The notes below the pieces were generated by a model that was not told the origin of the DNA, did no database searches, and saw only the letters and a list, made by a program, of their open reading frames with translations. From contig NC_068567.1 in NCBI RefSeq assembly GCF_025698545.1, positions 4,216,001 through 4,280,000 on the forward strand: DNA of 64,000 nt, written 5' to 3'. Source of the DNA: Gossypium raimondii. Its lineage: Eukaryota; Streptophyta; Magnoliopsida; Malvales; Malvaceae. Both the position numbers and the translations under genes were made by a program. This document shows positions 44,668 to 56,928 of this stretch, piece by piece; the stretch's first letter is position 1, and every line of letters begins with the position of its first letter.

Positions 44668-45890
44668 GGGTCTTTTACAAAAATAATACCAAAAAAATAA
44701 AAATACCAAAATAATATTTTTTTTATTTACCAAAATAATACAAAAAAAACAGTTAAAAAAAACTGAAAGAAGGGCCTGCCATAGGCGGCACCAATTATTC
44801 GTATTTTGGCCATTTGTTTGTATTTTTTTCCCGGATTTTATTACTTTTAAAAAAATACTATTTTCTAATTTTTTTATTTTACATTATTTTAGTACATTAT
44901 GTTTGAAATGTATTAATTTAGTGTACTTTTTAAATAAATTTAGAAAAACTCTTATTTCAGCCCTTTGTTCGTATTTTTTCCGAATTTTATTACTTTCAAT
45001 AAAAATATATTATTTTCGTATTTTATTATTTTACATTATTTTAGTACATTATGTTTGAAATATATTAATTTACTGTGTTTTTAAATAAATTTAAAAAACG
45101 TATTTCGCCCTTTGTTTGTATTTTTTTCCCGAGTTTATTACTTTAAAAAATACTATTTTCTAATTTTATTATTTTACATTATTTTAGTACATTATATTTG
45201 AAATGTATTAATTTAGTGTGTTTTTAAATAATTTTTTAAAAAACTCTTATTTCGCCCTTTGTTCGTATTTTTTCCGGATTTTATTACTTTCAATAAAAAT
45301 ATATTATTTTCGTATTTTATTATTTTACATTATTTTAGTACATTATGTTTGAAATGTATTAATTTACTGTGTTTTTAAATAAATTTTAAAAAACCTTTAT
45401 TTGCCCTTTGTTCGTATTTTTTTCCCAGAGTTTATTACTTTAAAAATATACTATTTTTAATTTTATTATTTTACATTATTTTAGTACAATATGTTTGAAA
45501 TGTATTCATTTAGTGTGTTTTTAAATAAATTTTAAAAAAACTCTTATTTCGCCCTTTGTTCGTATTTTTTTCTCGAATCTTATTACTTTCAATAAAAAAC
45601 ACACTAAATGAATACATTTCAAACATAATGTACTAAAATAATATAAAATAAAAAAATTAGAAAATAGTATATTATTTAAAAGTAATAAAATAAGGGGAAA
45701 AAATACGAACAAATGGCCAAAATACGAACAATTGGTGCCGCCTCTGCCACAGGCACCAAAGGTTTTGGCAGGCCCTTCTTTTAGGTTTGTTTGTTTTTTT
45801 AACTGGTTTTTTTTTGGTATTATTTTGGTAAATAAAAAAATATATTATTTTGATATTTTTTTCTTTTGTATTATTTTTGCAAGAGACCCC
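44668..45890. mobile_element. Mutator-type foldback element with internal tandem array, ~1.22 kb
   Basis: Terminal inverted repeats of ~150 bp: left end GGGTCTTTTACAAAAATAAT; the complement of the right end reads GGGGTCTCTTGCAAAAATAA. The inversion continues through a GGGCCTGCC...GGCGGCACCAAT block (~44,773 and ~45,775). Flanks AAAATCATG (44,659–44,667) and AAAATCATG (45,891–45,899) form a 9-bp duplication, the Mutator signature. It is non-coding and the interior is an array of ~148-bp units. Confidence 0.87.
44812..45590. repeat. ~148-bp tandem repeats inside the foldback element, arranged as dimers
   Basis: The phrase (C)CCTTTGTTCGTATT or its variant recurs at about 44,815, 44,962, 45,108, 45,254, 45,402 and 45,551. 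Alternate units share 'TTTCAATAAAAATATATTATTTTCG' or 'TTTAAAAAATACTATTTTCTAATT' (given here only as themes), so the true period is a ~294-bp dimer. A further unit is present inverted at 45,595–45,720. Confidence 0.85.
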
Positions 45891-45899
45891 AAAATCATG

Positions 45900-48027
45900 C
45901 ATCCAATTTCATTATTCAACCATCTCTTAAAATAAGGGTTCGAATTTATCATGACAAATGGTAGTATCACACTTTAGCCAATGTACTAATTGCTTATGTA
46001 AGAAGGGAAAGAAAGCATGCCAACAACACACTAGGTGCCATTGCCCATGTTTTATTTCTTCCATTGCAATTAATCCAATTATATATGTATAGCAAGGCAC
46101 TTGTCGTGTAAGAAAACCCTAGCTAATAGCTTAATGGATACTTATTAAACTCGTATTTTAATTTTTATTCTATTGGATAAATTGGATTTTAAACCTTATC
46201 TATGACTGTACTTTCAAGTTTTTTTTCAATTTTTTTTTCTTTGGAGTAGCTTAATTTGGGGATAATTATTAAGCTATCATCAAAATTAAGTTTTATAGAG
46301 CGAAACTTATACTTGTACCAATTATGTTCGAGTAATTTAACATAAAATAAATAATACGAGAGGAGATGATGTGAGTTCGCATAATATTACATAAACGAAC
46401 TCTCGTCGTATAAACAAGTGTCCAATCTAGAATAAGGTGCTTGCTTAGTAAAAAAATTTATACTAAAGTCGTTATTATATTTTAAATTTGCAAAAATTAC
46501 AAATTATATAGTTTTTTTTTATTGTATAAATATCACCCGATTCAATACTAATAAAAAGTAATTTGCCTTTTCATAAAAACAGTAATGCCTGTCAATTTGA
46601 GAAGCACCTAATCAACCCAAATGGAAAAAATAACATATGGCAAGAAAACATGGGATGGAAGTGAAAATGGAGATTACAAACATAAGTGCATGCTGTCATG
46701 TCATTGAATTAAGTTTAAAAAGATAAGGGTTTTTCACTTTACCTTCAGTGTCGTCTAAGATTCGATTTCTGTCCAAATATTTGGAAAAGATTTGTATAAT
46801 TTTTATATTTTAATATCTTTAAAATGTTGACGGTAGAAGAAGCAGCGACGTGGAGGAGATGGTAGTGATGGTAGAAGACGGTTCGCTTTGTTGGATGGAG
46901 AGCTATATGGTTAGGGTGGTGAGAAGTAAAGCTTCTTAAGAAGCAAAGGGAGGAGATGATGGAGAGGAAAAGGAGAAGGTTGAGGGTGTTGAATGAGAAA
47001 GAGCGAGCGAGCTTGCCTTTTCTTGAGGTGAGAGTGCTTATATAGTTTGGATCTGGTGGAACACGTGGTTGCCTCTGGCTGGTTAACTGATCCTTTCCAA
47101 TTGTGACATCCCCTAAATTGTAAGGTATATATAGAAGACAAGTGAGGACTGTTTTGTTGGAATGAATTAGTTGTCGGTGTTGCTTGGCTTGTTTGTTTTC
47201 CAAGTTCTAATGAAACAGTGACCGTGGTGGAGGTAGGCTGGCAAATCCAATGCCGTGTAAGGTGGTGGAGCTCCTTTGTGTAACAATACTCATGGTGTAT
47301 CAAAGAATGTGGTCAAATATTGCTATTATCTAGGGGTTCATGTGTATCATGTTCTACTTGTTTGTGTTTTTATTGTTATTTAAATACCGTTATGTATGGG
47401 TCTTGTCAAGATTTATTTTGATATAGGTGTTGTTTATACTTGCAATTACTGCTAGAAATAATGTATAGAAAAGTAATCAAACTTAAATGTAAGACACTTG
47501 AGCTTTTTACGTCTCTAGGATACAATAAAGTCTTAAAATGTCTCAACACATAAAAGTAAAATGCCCGATCAGAAAAAAGCGCTCAATAGTCAATGTAAAG
47601 CTATTTGCAATAGGCACTTAACTATTGTCATGAATCAATATTGTTGAAATTGGACTCGATCGGCCGAACAGAATATAAATTGATCAGTATATCAATCTAA
47701 AATAAAGAAAAAAAAAAGTCAATTGAACCGTAAATTGCTACAAACTATGATTAAATTATGAGCTGTAAACCGAATGAACCTGTAAAAAATCAATTTACCC
47801 GATTTTTATATTTTTGGATCAAATTTCTTGACCCTAAAAAAAAATCTACCCTGTTTCCAACCTAGATACATTGAAAACTAGCACAAACCCTTATTTATCC
47901 ATAATATGTTATTTTAATTTATTTATTTTGATCCTTTCCATGCGATTTAAATAAATCAATAACTTAGTAAATTATTAAAAGTGGGGAAATTACAAGAGAA
48001 CAGCCCAAAATTTACTTTGTTTCATGG
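45900..48027. other. Gene-free region with promoter-like dispersed repeat
   Basis: About 46,830–47,240 resembles 8,440–8,770 (shared themes GCCTCTGGCTGGT, AATTGTGACATC, CTAAATTGTAAGG) and on the minus strand has a TATATAAGCACTC box followed by C/T-rich sequence, plus a G-box CACGTG near 47,072. The open frame there (47,203–46,745, minus) has no ATG after the TATA box and no recognised domain, so I do not call it. The rest is AT-rich. Confidence 0.5.
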
Positions 48028-49680
48028 TCATGGACCACGAGGGGCAAGACAGAAGCAACTTGGTGCCTTGTCCTCCGGTATCATCCCTCCCCCTTTGCTT
48101 GTATTCACTGCTTCCAGCATCTTCACTACATCTTCCATTTCGGGACGGTTCTTCGGATTCGCATCCCAGCATTTCCGCATGATGTTTGCTAATGAACTCG
48201 GGCAACACCGCGGGATTGCCGGCCTTAGATTCTGCCGATAAACGACCATGTCGAGTTTTAACTCCCACAATGGTGATGGTACTTATAGTAACGAGCACAT
48301 GCACAATGACTACACACATTTTACCCCTAGGGTTGAAGCTAGTTTCATACATGCATACGTGACAACTCATATAACATAACATGCAAACTAACCTCTTGAA
48401 CAACTGCGGACGACACTTGGACAAAGCTAAGATCCGGGAAAGGCATATCGCAGCAATAAATTTCCCACAAGCAAATGCCGAAGCTGTAGACATCGCACTT
48501 TCTGTTGTAGGGCTTGCCATTAAGCACCTACATAACGAGATTATGTTACTCGAACTTAGATGTGAGTACAAAATAAAAAGCATTGGTTATGGTTTAAAAG
48601 CATACCTCTGGGGCCATGTATCCTAGAGTTCCAGTTTCACCAGTCATGTCACTTGGATTCCAAGCTTCAACACGAGCAACCCCGAAATCGGCGATCTTGA
48701 CATTTCTGTGAGCATCTAGTAACAAGTTTTCGGTTTTGACATCACGGTGTACGATCTTTCTCGTATGCAGGTAGCTTAGTCTGCGAATTCGGAACAAGTA
48801 TGATCACCATTGCTGAAGTTTCCGTAAAACAGAGGATAAAAGGCATTCACTTACCCTCTAGAGAGGTCCAAAGCAAGTTGAATGACAACCTTCAAGGCGA
48901 GTTTCTTTCGCCGATTTCGTATCAAGTATTGCTTCAACGTGCCACCGGGGAGGTACTCCACAACAACACAGCAAGCTCTAGAAGGAAGGGAATCGTGACC
49001 ATCGGCCGACGTTATCATAAGGTTTGAAGTTCCCATTGAAGCTCCTACAAACTGTAAACAAATGCATTGAACAAATCCCACTACTTACATTAAGGCTTTC
49101 ACTACAATGCCAATAAGTAAACATACAACGTAGAAGAAAAATCAAACCTTCGTAACATTAGGATGATCGAGCTTATGCCAAACGGCAACCTCTTGCTTAA
49201 ATGCCGCTTGCATCGCAGTGGTTTCAGCCGGTGCAGCATTACCACCTCCCCAGTCCAACACCTTGACTACAACATTCAACATTACAATGCAATGAGTTCC
49301 GTATCATTTCTAGATAATAAATGAAACTAAAACAGTGACCAAAAGAGGGAAATAGTACCTGCAACATCTTTATTATCATAGGTTGCACGATAGACGGTAC
49401 CATAGGTGCCATGAGCTATGACATACCTTAAATCTATCTTAGACAAATCAACCTCCCATGCCTCTACAGGCCTTTGTTTCTCAATGTTCTTGGACCAAAC
49501 CAGGTTGAGGTGCTTCTCAAGTAGCATATCCAAGCTTTTTAAATCAATTTTATCAGCTCTGAACATCATATCTTTAGTATTAATGGCCCCCTTCATCTTC
49601 GAATTCTCATCTGATTCCTTTGGTATATTGATACCACCATCACCACCACCTTCCTGTCCACTTTTAGAATCCATACCCAT
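48028..49680 (-). CDS. Raf-like protein kinase of the MRK1/STY (MAPKKK group C) type, 6 exons, 383 aa
   Basis: Exons in coding order: 49,680–49,359, 49,266–49,148, 49,051–48,855, 48,780–48,606, 48,527–48,393, 48,231–48,028. A Gly/Ser-rich N terminus precedes [23 protein letters not shown] (glycine loop ~90–97). Catalytic residues: K109 in VAVKVLDW, HRDVK with D226, DFG with D244, APE at 269–271. The HRDVKTEN and [10 protein letters not shown] motifs are of Raf-like Ser/Thr/Tyr kinase type. The C terminus (TSKGGGMIP... APRGP) matches the plant MRK1-like group. Cytosolic kinase by family; no transmembrane segment or regulatory domain. The specific pathway is unknown. Start: MGMDSKSGQ; the second ATG two codons later is also possible. 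In Arabidopsis such a kinase sits next to an HMT gene, as here. Confidence 0.95.
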
Positions 49681-51134
49681 AATCAAGGGTAGCAAAAAAA
49701 TATACTGATCTTTTTTAAATAAAAACAAAAAAAAAGGAAGAATTTTTCTAGCTAAAACCCAGAAACATGAAAACCCACGAAAGAGAAAAATGCATGCAAA
49801 ATACAATAAGAAAAAAAAAGTTTTTAAAAACCCAGAAAAAATTCAGAAAAATAAAAGGGTATTTAGAGAAAGGTATGAATGGGGAAAAAATGTGGGCTTT
49901 GAATTAAAATTAATGGAATGAAATAGAAAGCTTTGGTGGTGGTGGTGGTGTTGAATTGAATTCTTCTACAAGAGTCAAAGATGAAAAAGGGGCCATTGAA
50001 GAAGTACAGGAAATGGGAGAAATAGGGAAAATATTTTATTTTGGGTGGACTAAAAATAGAAAGGGTTTTTGAATGGAGGAGATTAATAAAAGGAGGAAAT
50101 TAATCAAAAGCAGTAAAATAGATTTGGAGAAAAGCTAAAGAAATATATTACTCTGTATTATTAAACTACATTTAAGATTATTGGAAATAATTAAATAAAC
50201 ATATATGATACAAACAAATACGAATATGTAACTAGAACTGATCATGGGTCGCGTTGATTTGGGCTGGGTCAAGTAAAAAAGCCTATATTTTTCAAGCCCA
50301 TCTTCAGGCCTATATTTTTTGCCCAAATCCTTCAACTTTTCGAATAAGTTTTCGAACCGAGCTGATCATAATCAGGTATTTTTTATTTAAATTGTTTGTT
50401 TATCTAATTTTTATAAATTAAATAATTGTTTTAAAGAAAAAAAAATTGGCCCTTGAGGCGTTTTCAGTTTTCACTAACAACTTGCCAAGAAATATGCATT
50501 GGAGATGGCTACGTAAGATCTTTAATATCAAAACCAAATCAGTTGAACCCGTGGGCTCTCATTGGTAGGAATTGGACCAACAATATGACTTCGTGGTCCA
50601 ATATGTTATCACCCTTGAATGTATTCTCCTTCATCACTTATTAAAAACTCAAATATCAATAAATAACAAATGTCGAAACCCGATTCGATTTTCAGGTCAA
50701 GTGATTCAATTGATTTTATCTTCCACGTATTTTGTATTATGTGTAAATCTGATTCAGATTTATTTAAATGAGTAACCTTACTTATATACAGTTCACTACT
50801 TATAATGATTGATTCTAATTTAAGATGACGATATAATTATAAGTTATAATTTTAAAAATTAAAAAAAAAAACTTATATCCACCCACTAATTATCACATGA
50901 TCTAATATATATATATATAGTTCTTCTAAGAAACCCTAGCCATGAATGTAAGTCAAGGTTAGATATAACATTGAATTTGCTTCCACTGTGACATGCACGA
51001 AGTCAACTAGGTTTAATGTAGTTGGTTTGCACTAGTAAAAGTTGGTCCTCCTCTTCTACCTGTTCATGGTCAGTGTGTATAATACACATATATATAAGCC
51101 TTAATCACCTTCAAATTTTAAAAAATATAATATA
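49681..51134. other. Kinase upstream region and AT-rich spacer
   Basis: The first ~400 bases are the kinase 5' region, with a GGT trinucleotide run (about 49,932–49,950). About 50,233–50,372 is a short, internally deleted relative of the hAT-type MITE at 41,989 (ends TAGAACTGATCATGGG and GAGCTGATCATA). No gene seen. Confidence 0.55.
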
Positions 51135-51297
51135 TAAATTTTGATTATATCTGCTCTTTCTGACACAACGTTTAGAATTACCCATAATCCTTCTTCAACC
51201 CGTAAATAGAAGAAAAATGCGCTTCAGCACACTCAAACCTATGTCTCCTACATTAATAACAATATCCATACCAACCGAGTAATACCACTCGATAATT
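51135..51297 (-). repeat. tRNA-derived SINE family 1, copy d
   Basis: Minus strand shows A box-like CTCGGTTGGTATGG, B box GGTTTGAGTG, GCTGAAGCGCATT and the ACAGA-type 3' end, in the same order and spacing as copy a. Confidence 0.65.
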
Positions 51298-52977
51298 ATT
51301 ATTTTTCTTGAATCCAATAGAAATAATGTACAAATAATTAAAAAAAAACCTTATGTCATTGAATTGATCATCTGTTTTCCAATGGGAAAGTGAGCCTGCA
51401 ATGGCCTAACATGCTTGTCAAATAGGAAATTTTCAACGTGCAAAATAACATGAAATAAACCAAAAAAAAAAAAAGCCACCCTAATTCATAAAAACCATTA
51501 AAAGCATCAAAAGATAGATTCCCAGATAAAAACTAAGTCTTTTTTTTATTACATTGACCCACAAAACAGGATCTAATAATTATCCTGTAAGAAAATAATT
51601 TGTCCAGACATGCCATGGATCATTTTCAGAAGGAATTGACAGAGAGTTTCCAATATTATTACTTTATTTTATTTCAGACCAGTGCTGACTTTTCCTCTGT
51701 TCACTTTCTTACTGCAAAAGCATCCAGGGATTAATTAATTAATTAATTAATAATTAAGTCCCAAGTAATTAGTCAGCTAATTAGAGGCTTTTAATTATTC
51801 TATCAATCCACAATCTGACATTTAGAAATAGACCTTCAACACTTTTGCTTATTTCTAGATACCAAAGATACCTATGCACACTGTACAATAGAAGAGGTTG
51901 ATTTGCACAGGTTTATATTTTAATACATGCATTTTTTTAATTTCTTAATTAATTGTACTTATAATGTATATATAAATTTAAATTTATTTTTTATATATAA
52001 TATACCGAGAAAAAACTCGATTTCATTTTAGGGAGGTAAGATCTTGTCTACCCCGACTTCGATTCTGTAAATATATTTATTAAAGGTTAATATAAAAATC
52101 ATATCGTGTTTTAGTTGAAATGATGAAATTGACGGTTTAAAAAAACCGGGTTTAAATTTTTTTGATGATTTCGTAATGAGTTGAAACCCGATCGAAGAGT
52201 CACACCACTCAATACATAGTACAAATTATATTTTTTGCCCTGAAAAATTAGTGATATTTTGTCTCGGTTGGTGATGGAGCACGTGGTAAAGCAACGCATG
52301 GAGGAGTCGACACAATGATTTAGGCATGAAGTTTGATAGCAAGGAATTTTGGGTGAATTGGGAAAGCAAAAAACAAATGGGAAATGTATGGCAGTAGTTT
52401 AGCATATCATTATTGCATTTTGTGATTTTTAGATCTTACTTTAATATAATTTATAATTATATATTTCGAGGGGTTTTCAATTTTTTTTTTTTAAAAAGCT
52501 TGTGAAGATGTCTGGTAGTGTCTTCGGTAAAAGTTTTTGTCTCTCATTTTCATCGAGGGCTCAAGTATTTGATGAGGCGTCCTGAAGAGACGACGATGTT
52601 GGGTTCATTAAGGGAGATCCCCTCATCGTATCCAATGCACTTAAGTTATAGCATATTATCCAACAATGCCCTATATGTTGCCATCGGTTCAAATCTCATC
52701 AAGGGTAAATATGAGATTTCATTAGTGGGTGAGGTGCTACCGTTCTGTGAGCCTGTAACCATCATCTCTTTAAGTTGTCTCTTCAACCACTCAAACTTTC
52801 GACATGGACGAAAGATAAAACTTCTACCAGAGACAATACCAAATATATAGAGAGATTTCATTAGCTCCGAGTGAAAGAGTCAAAAATCCCTCACCAATAT
52901 AAAATAAATTTGATAATTTTATTTATTATTTTCAATACATTAAACAAACTCCTTCCCTTCCTCGTTTGATGATTATA
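51298..52977. other. Intergenic region, nothing firmly recognised
   Basis: Contains a TTAA microsatellite (51,731–51,755) and, at ~52,500–52,880, a less AT-rich stretch with long open frames on both strands (52,518–52,850 plus; 52,861–52,646 minus). Neither shows a known domain, and the stretch may be a transposon fragment. Confidence 0.45.
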
Positions 52978-53548
52978 GGTAAACTACACTTAATGTTTTT
53001 AAATTATTGGTAAGTTTACTACATTTAATGTTTCTAAATTATTAGTAAGTTTATTTTTTGGTCATTTAACTTTATAAAGTTACAAAATAGTCATTGAATT
53101 ATTCTAAAGTTTTCATTTAAGTCACTGAGCTGTTAAAATCATCATTGTATGGCCTTTTTTTATTCGCATAGCCTACACTAATCGAAAACTCTCATATTTG
53201 TTCTCTTCTACAATTTAATTTTGTTCCCTTAGAACAACTTTAAACGTCATGAATCTACGAATCAAATTTTAAACAGCTTTCTTCTCCAGTCTCCGACATT
53301 AATCATCAAATCGACTTGGATCTAAAGTATGTTCTTCTACTCGTCAATCGGTACTAATCAATTATATCGATTGTTGAGTTGTCGGTTGGAGCTTGCTAGC
53401 TAGACTTGAAAAAGAAAACTTAACAACCTAATAACTTAAATAAAAAAACTTTCGAATAGTTCATTGACTATTTTATAACTTTTTAAAGTTTAATGATCAA
53501 AATATAAATTTACTAACTATTAATGACCTTGGGTTCAATTTACCCTAA
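52978..53548. mobile_element. Foldback MITE, ~570 bp
   Basis: The left end (GGTAAACTACACTTAATG... GGTCATTTAACTTTATAAAG) matches the complement of the right end (GGGTAAATTGAACCC... GATCATTAAACTTTAAAAAG). The core is unrelated. No clean target duplication was found, so boundaries are approximate. Confidence 0.6.
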
Positions 53549-53772
53549 TACTTTGAGGTTTTTTTCCTAATGAAGGTGACCACACCCTATTTCCCAAAGG
53601 CCATTTCAGTCCAATAATGCCTCTACAAAAGCTTTGCTAAAAGCACTAAAAAAAGTTGACTTGGATGAAAAATAGGCAGCATGGAGTCTTTTAGTCCCAA
53701 ACTTTGACTTTTTATCTTCTACTACTATTCTTGCAAGAGGGTCGATGAAGACCATACACGTGTCATGATGGG

Positions 53773-53900
53773 TGAATCATTCTTACTTCGATTGGTATGG
53801 ACATTATAATCAATGCAGGAAGACGCAGATTTGAGTGCGCTGAAGCGCATTATCTTCCTATTTATGAATTGAAGAGGGACTACTATTAGGGACGTATTTT
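53773..53900 (+). repeat. tRNA-derived SINE family 1, copy e
   Basis: A box TTACTTCGATTGGTATGG, B box GATTTGAGTG, then GCGCTGAAGCGCATTAT; truncated before the tail. Confidence 0.65.
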
Positions 53901-54264
53901 GGTTAATTTTATATGACAATTGAATAGTTAATATTTTAGATTTGGATTTTAGTATGTGATATCTTCTTTTTTGTATTATACTAAAAAGGTATGTGATTGC
54001 TTAAATTATTATTAATAATGATAATGATAATATTTAATAGAAATGACAAATGCTAATGGTTAATTTGTTAACTTTTAGTATATATTAAACAATGTTTCAA
54101 ATAACACCCAATAGCAAAATCCACACAAATGATAAAATATATGTTTGTGAAATTGGAACACCATGTGGAAATTAAGGTTTGTTCTTGATAATGGAGCTTC
54201 TTGTCATCACTCAACTTATTATTTCCTTTACCCATGTAATTAATCTCTTAGGATGGTAAATTTT

Positions 54265-55095
54265 ATATAGGTATAATGTTAATTTTAGTTCTTAATGTTT
54301 ATATTTTTTTATTAATTTAATTCTCAACTTTAAAAAAAATTAAATCGTCTTTTTTAATAAAAATATTGACTAAAATATTAATTTTTAAACTATGCTGGCA
54401 TGACCCGTGTGACAATCCATGTGTACTTTTATGTTGATATAGCGCTATTTATCTTATATCCCACACCAACAAATAATTTAAAATGTAAAAAAAATTATAA
54501 AAGTTCATAAAATTAAAAAAAAAAAACATAAAGTACATATGGATTAATATGCGGGTTGTTGTGTTTAAAAATTTAATATTTTAGCCAGTATTCCCACTTG
54601 AAAAACAACAATCAACTCTTTTCGAAAGGTCAATGGTCAAAAATGACTCTGTTTTTTTTTTTTAAAAGTTGAGGATGAAGTTTAGCTAAAAAAAATTGGC
54701 CAAATTGACAAAAAAAATGTAAACATTGAGGACTAAATTGGCTTTATGCGAATTATTTACCATTCTACTTATAATTCAATCAACTAATTTAATAGGGATA
54801 AGTCAACATTTATTGACAACTTTTCTCAACTTGATCCCTAAATTTTCTTTGTTAACATTAGTCTCTGGATTTGACAACTTTTCTCCAATTTCGATCTATG
54901 ATTGTACCACATTATAACCTATTTTTTTATAAAAAATATTTTTAAGGTGATGATGTAGCCCAATATTAGAGTGCCGCATCAATATATAGACCAATTGAAA
55001 AAAGTTGTCAAGTTCAAAAACTAATGTGAAACAAAACATGTTGAAAGACTAAATTGAAAAATGCCAAATTAAGGAACTAAATATTACTTTTATCT
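54265..55095. mobile_element. Two adjacent foldback MITEs
   Basis: About 54,265–54,745 and 54,805–55,095 are each inverted repeats whose outer arms read 'tttagtccttaatgttt'-like on the left and 'aacattgaggactaaa'-like on the right, with 'cacatgga'/'tggcatgac' segments in the loop. They are related to each other and to the element at 58,636. Target duplications were not resolved. Confidence 0.55.
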
Positions 55096-55744
55096 CAATA
55101 TAATACTTTTTAACAATGCATTGATCTAATACATGTAGCTTACAATAAAAATGCTTGAAATATATTTATCATTATGTTATCATTATGTTCAATTGCAACT
55201 ACAATCAATGCAATAGAAAAGTGGAATACACGAGATCGTTTATACAGTTCAATTTTTTTATGTTTATAGAGTCTAATTTAGTGAGTAAATTCAATATATT
55301 TAATCTCGATACAACAAGTGATTCAAGTTCTATCATAGCTCGGTATAGCAACCTCAATTTGGTATTTAAAGACTTAGATCACTCAACTCTAAGTTACTCC
55401 CTTAAGAGCATTTGTGTCTAAAGACATAAATCACTCACCTCTAAGTTCTTTCACTGAGAACTTAAGTAGTCTGTTAAGTGCACTCACAAATACGTTCTCT
55501 TGTGAACAAATAAGTACTCTCAATACTCTATTACAAAACCTATACAAGTGTATCAAATACTAGCACACTGGAGATCAATTACGATTAAATCCATTCTTCT
55601 GAGCAGCTAAAATAACATTCATACAATACAATAATAAAGGTCAAAGTAAATTGTACGGTTAGAGATAAGTCATCAATGTTTTTTTCCAAGATTCGAACTA
55701 ACATTCTCCCCTTGTAAGTACAATGTGCCTTTCCATCACACACA

Positions 55745-55875
55745 CAACACCTAAAATTACTCATAACCCCTCCTCAACTCATAAATAGGAGGATAATGCG
55801 CCTTGGCACACTCGAACCCATGTCCTCCTACATTGATAACAATGCACATGGCAATCGAGTTAAGACACAATCAAC
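55745..55875 (-). repeat. tRNA-derived SINE family 1, copy f
   Basis: Minus strand: TTAACTCGATTGCCATG (A box), GGGTTCGAGTG (perfect B box), GCCAAGGCGCATTATCCTCC. The best-preserved B box of the family. Confidence 0.7.
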
Positions 55876-56442
55876 ATAAAATTACTTAAATTTAAATACA
55901 AAAAATATATAAATATTAATATAAAATTATATTTTAAACATTTATTATTTAAAACAATAAAACAACTTAAACCCAAACTCGACTCAAAACGGATTAAACA
56001 GACGGAGGTAAGTGGACCAACCAAGCCATGAACATTTGTTGGAGGCATCTCTAGTGTTGAAATAGATACCTCTCCTTAGAAGGCATCTAGTCAATATATG
56101 GGTACTATTGACACGAGTGGTGAAATGTTTGGCCATGTGGTGGGGTGAATTCCCTACCAACAACGTAACATAAATAATACCCAACCCTTTTTCAAAATTT
56201 TGGGCGCCAATTTGCTTTGCTTGCAATTTTGCCTTCATTTTCACGATTATGTCTTTACCTTTTTGGACCATTTTGCATTTAGTCATTTACAATAATAACA
56301 AATTCGAATACTGATAATTGAATCCAAAATTCAATTCAATCCTTCTAAAAAAAATGATAGTGATGAGGGAATTCGGTTTTTATTTTTAAAAAAAATTGGA
56401 TTTCGTATTTTAAATTCGTAATTTTTTATTTATATTTATATT
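55876..56442. other. Intergenic spacer
   Basis: AT-rich sequence; the open frame at 56,286–55,984 (minus) shows no recognisable domain. Nothing else seen. Confidence 0.5.
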
Positions 56443-56928
56443 GGGTAAACTATAAAAATAGTCACTTTTATTTAACTCAGATTATATTTTAGTCACTTGT
56501 GTTTGAAATGTTACGTTTTAGTCAGTTACGTTATCGTTTTGTTACAAAGTAGGCACTTTGCCCTCCCTAACGGTAATCCTATGTGACAGTCCAAATGGGT
56601 TTTTAAATGTCAATTTGAATGTCCAACTGGGATGAAAATATTTTTTTCAGTTAAAATGGAAAAAAAAACCCTAAAAGAAAAAGGAGATGAACGGATTTTC
56701 ATTTCCAGTTCAAGGTGTAATTAATTAAATTTATTTAATTAAAAACCTATTCTCGTCCTAGTTGGACATCCAAGTTGGCATTTAAAACCCATTTGGACTG
56801 CCATGTAGGATTGCTGTTAGGGAGGTAACGGTAGAGTGACCACTTCATAACAAAACGATAGCATTTCAAACATAAGTGACTAGAATGTAATCTGAAGCAA
56901 ATAAAGTAACTATTTTTGTAATTTACCC
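56443..56928. mobile_element. Mutator-like foldback MITE, 486 bp, 10-bp target duplication
   Basis: Left end GGGTAAACTATAAAAATAG; the complement of the right end is GGGTAAATTACAAAAATAG. The inversion runs ~200 bp inward through GTGTTTGAAATG, CCTCCCTAACGG and CCAAATGGGTTTT. It is flanked by a perfect 10-bp TATTTATATT (56,433–56,442 and 56,929–56,938). Non-coding. Confidence 0.9.

Noticed and set aside
46745-47203. 152-codon minus-strand open frame
   Set aside because: No ATG between the TATA-like box and the frame body, no domain, and the region is a diverged dispersed repeat.
47990-48583. 197-codon minus-strand frame across kinase exons 5 and 6
   Set aside because: Wrong frame relative to the conserved kinase exons; reads through introns.
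52518-52861. Overlapping open frames on both strands
   Set aside because: No recognisable domain, no start context or splice support; more likely a transposon fragment.
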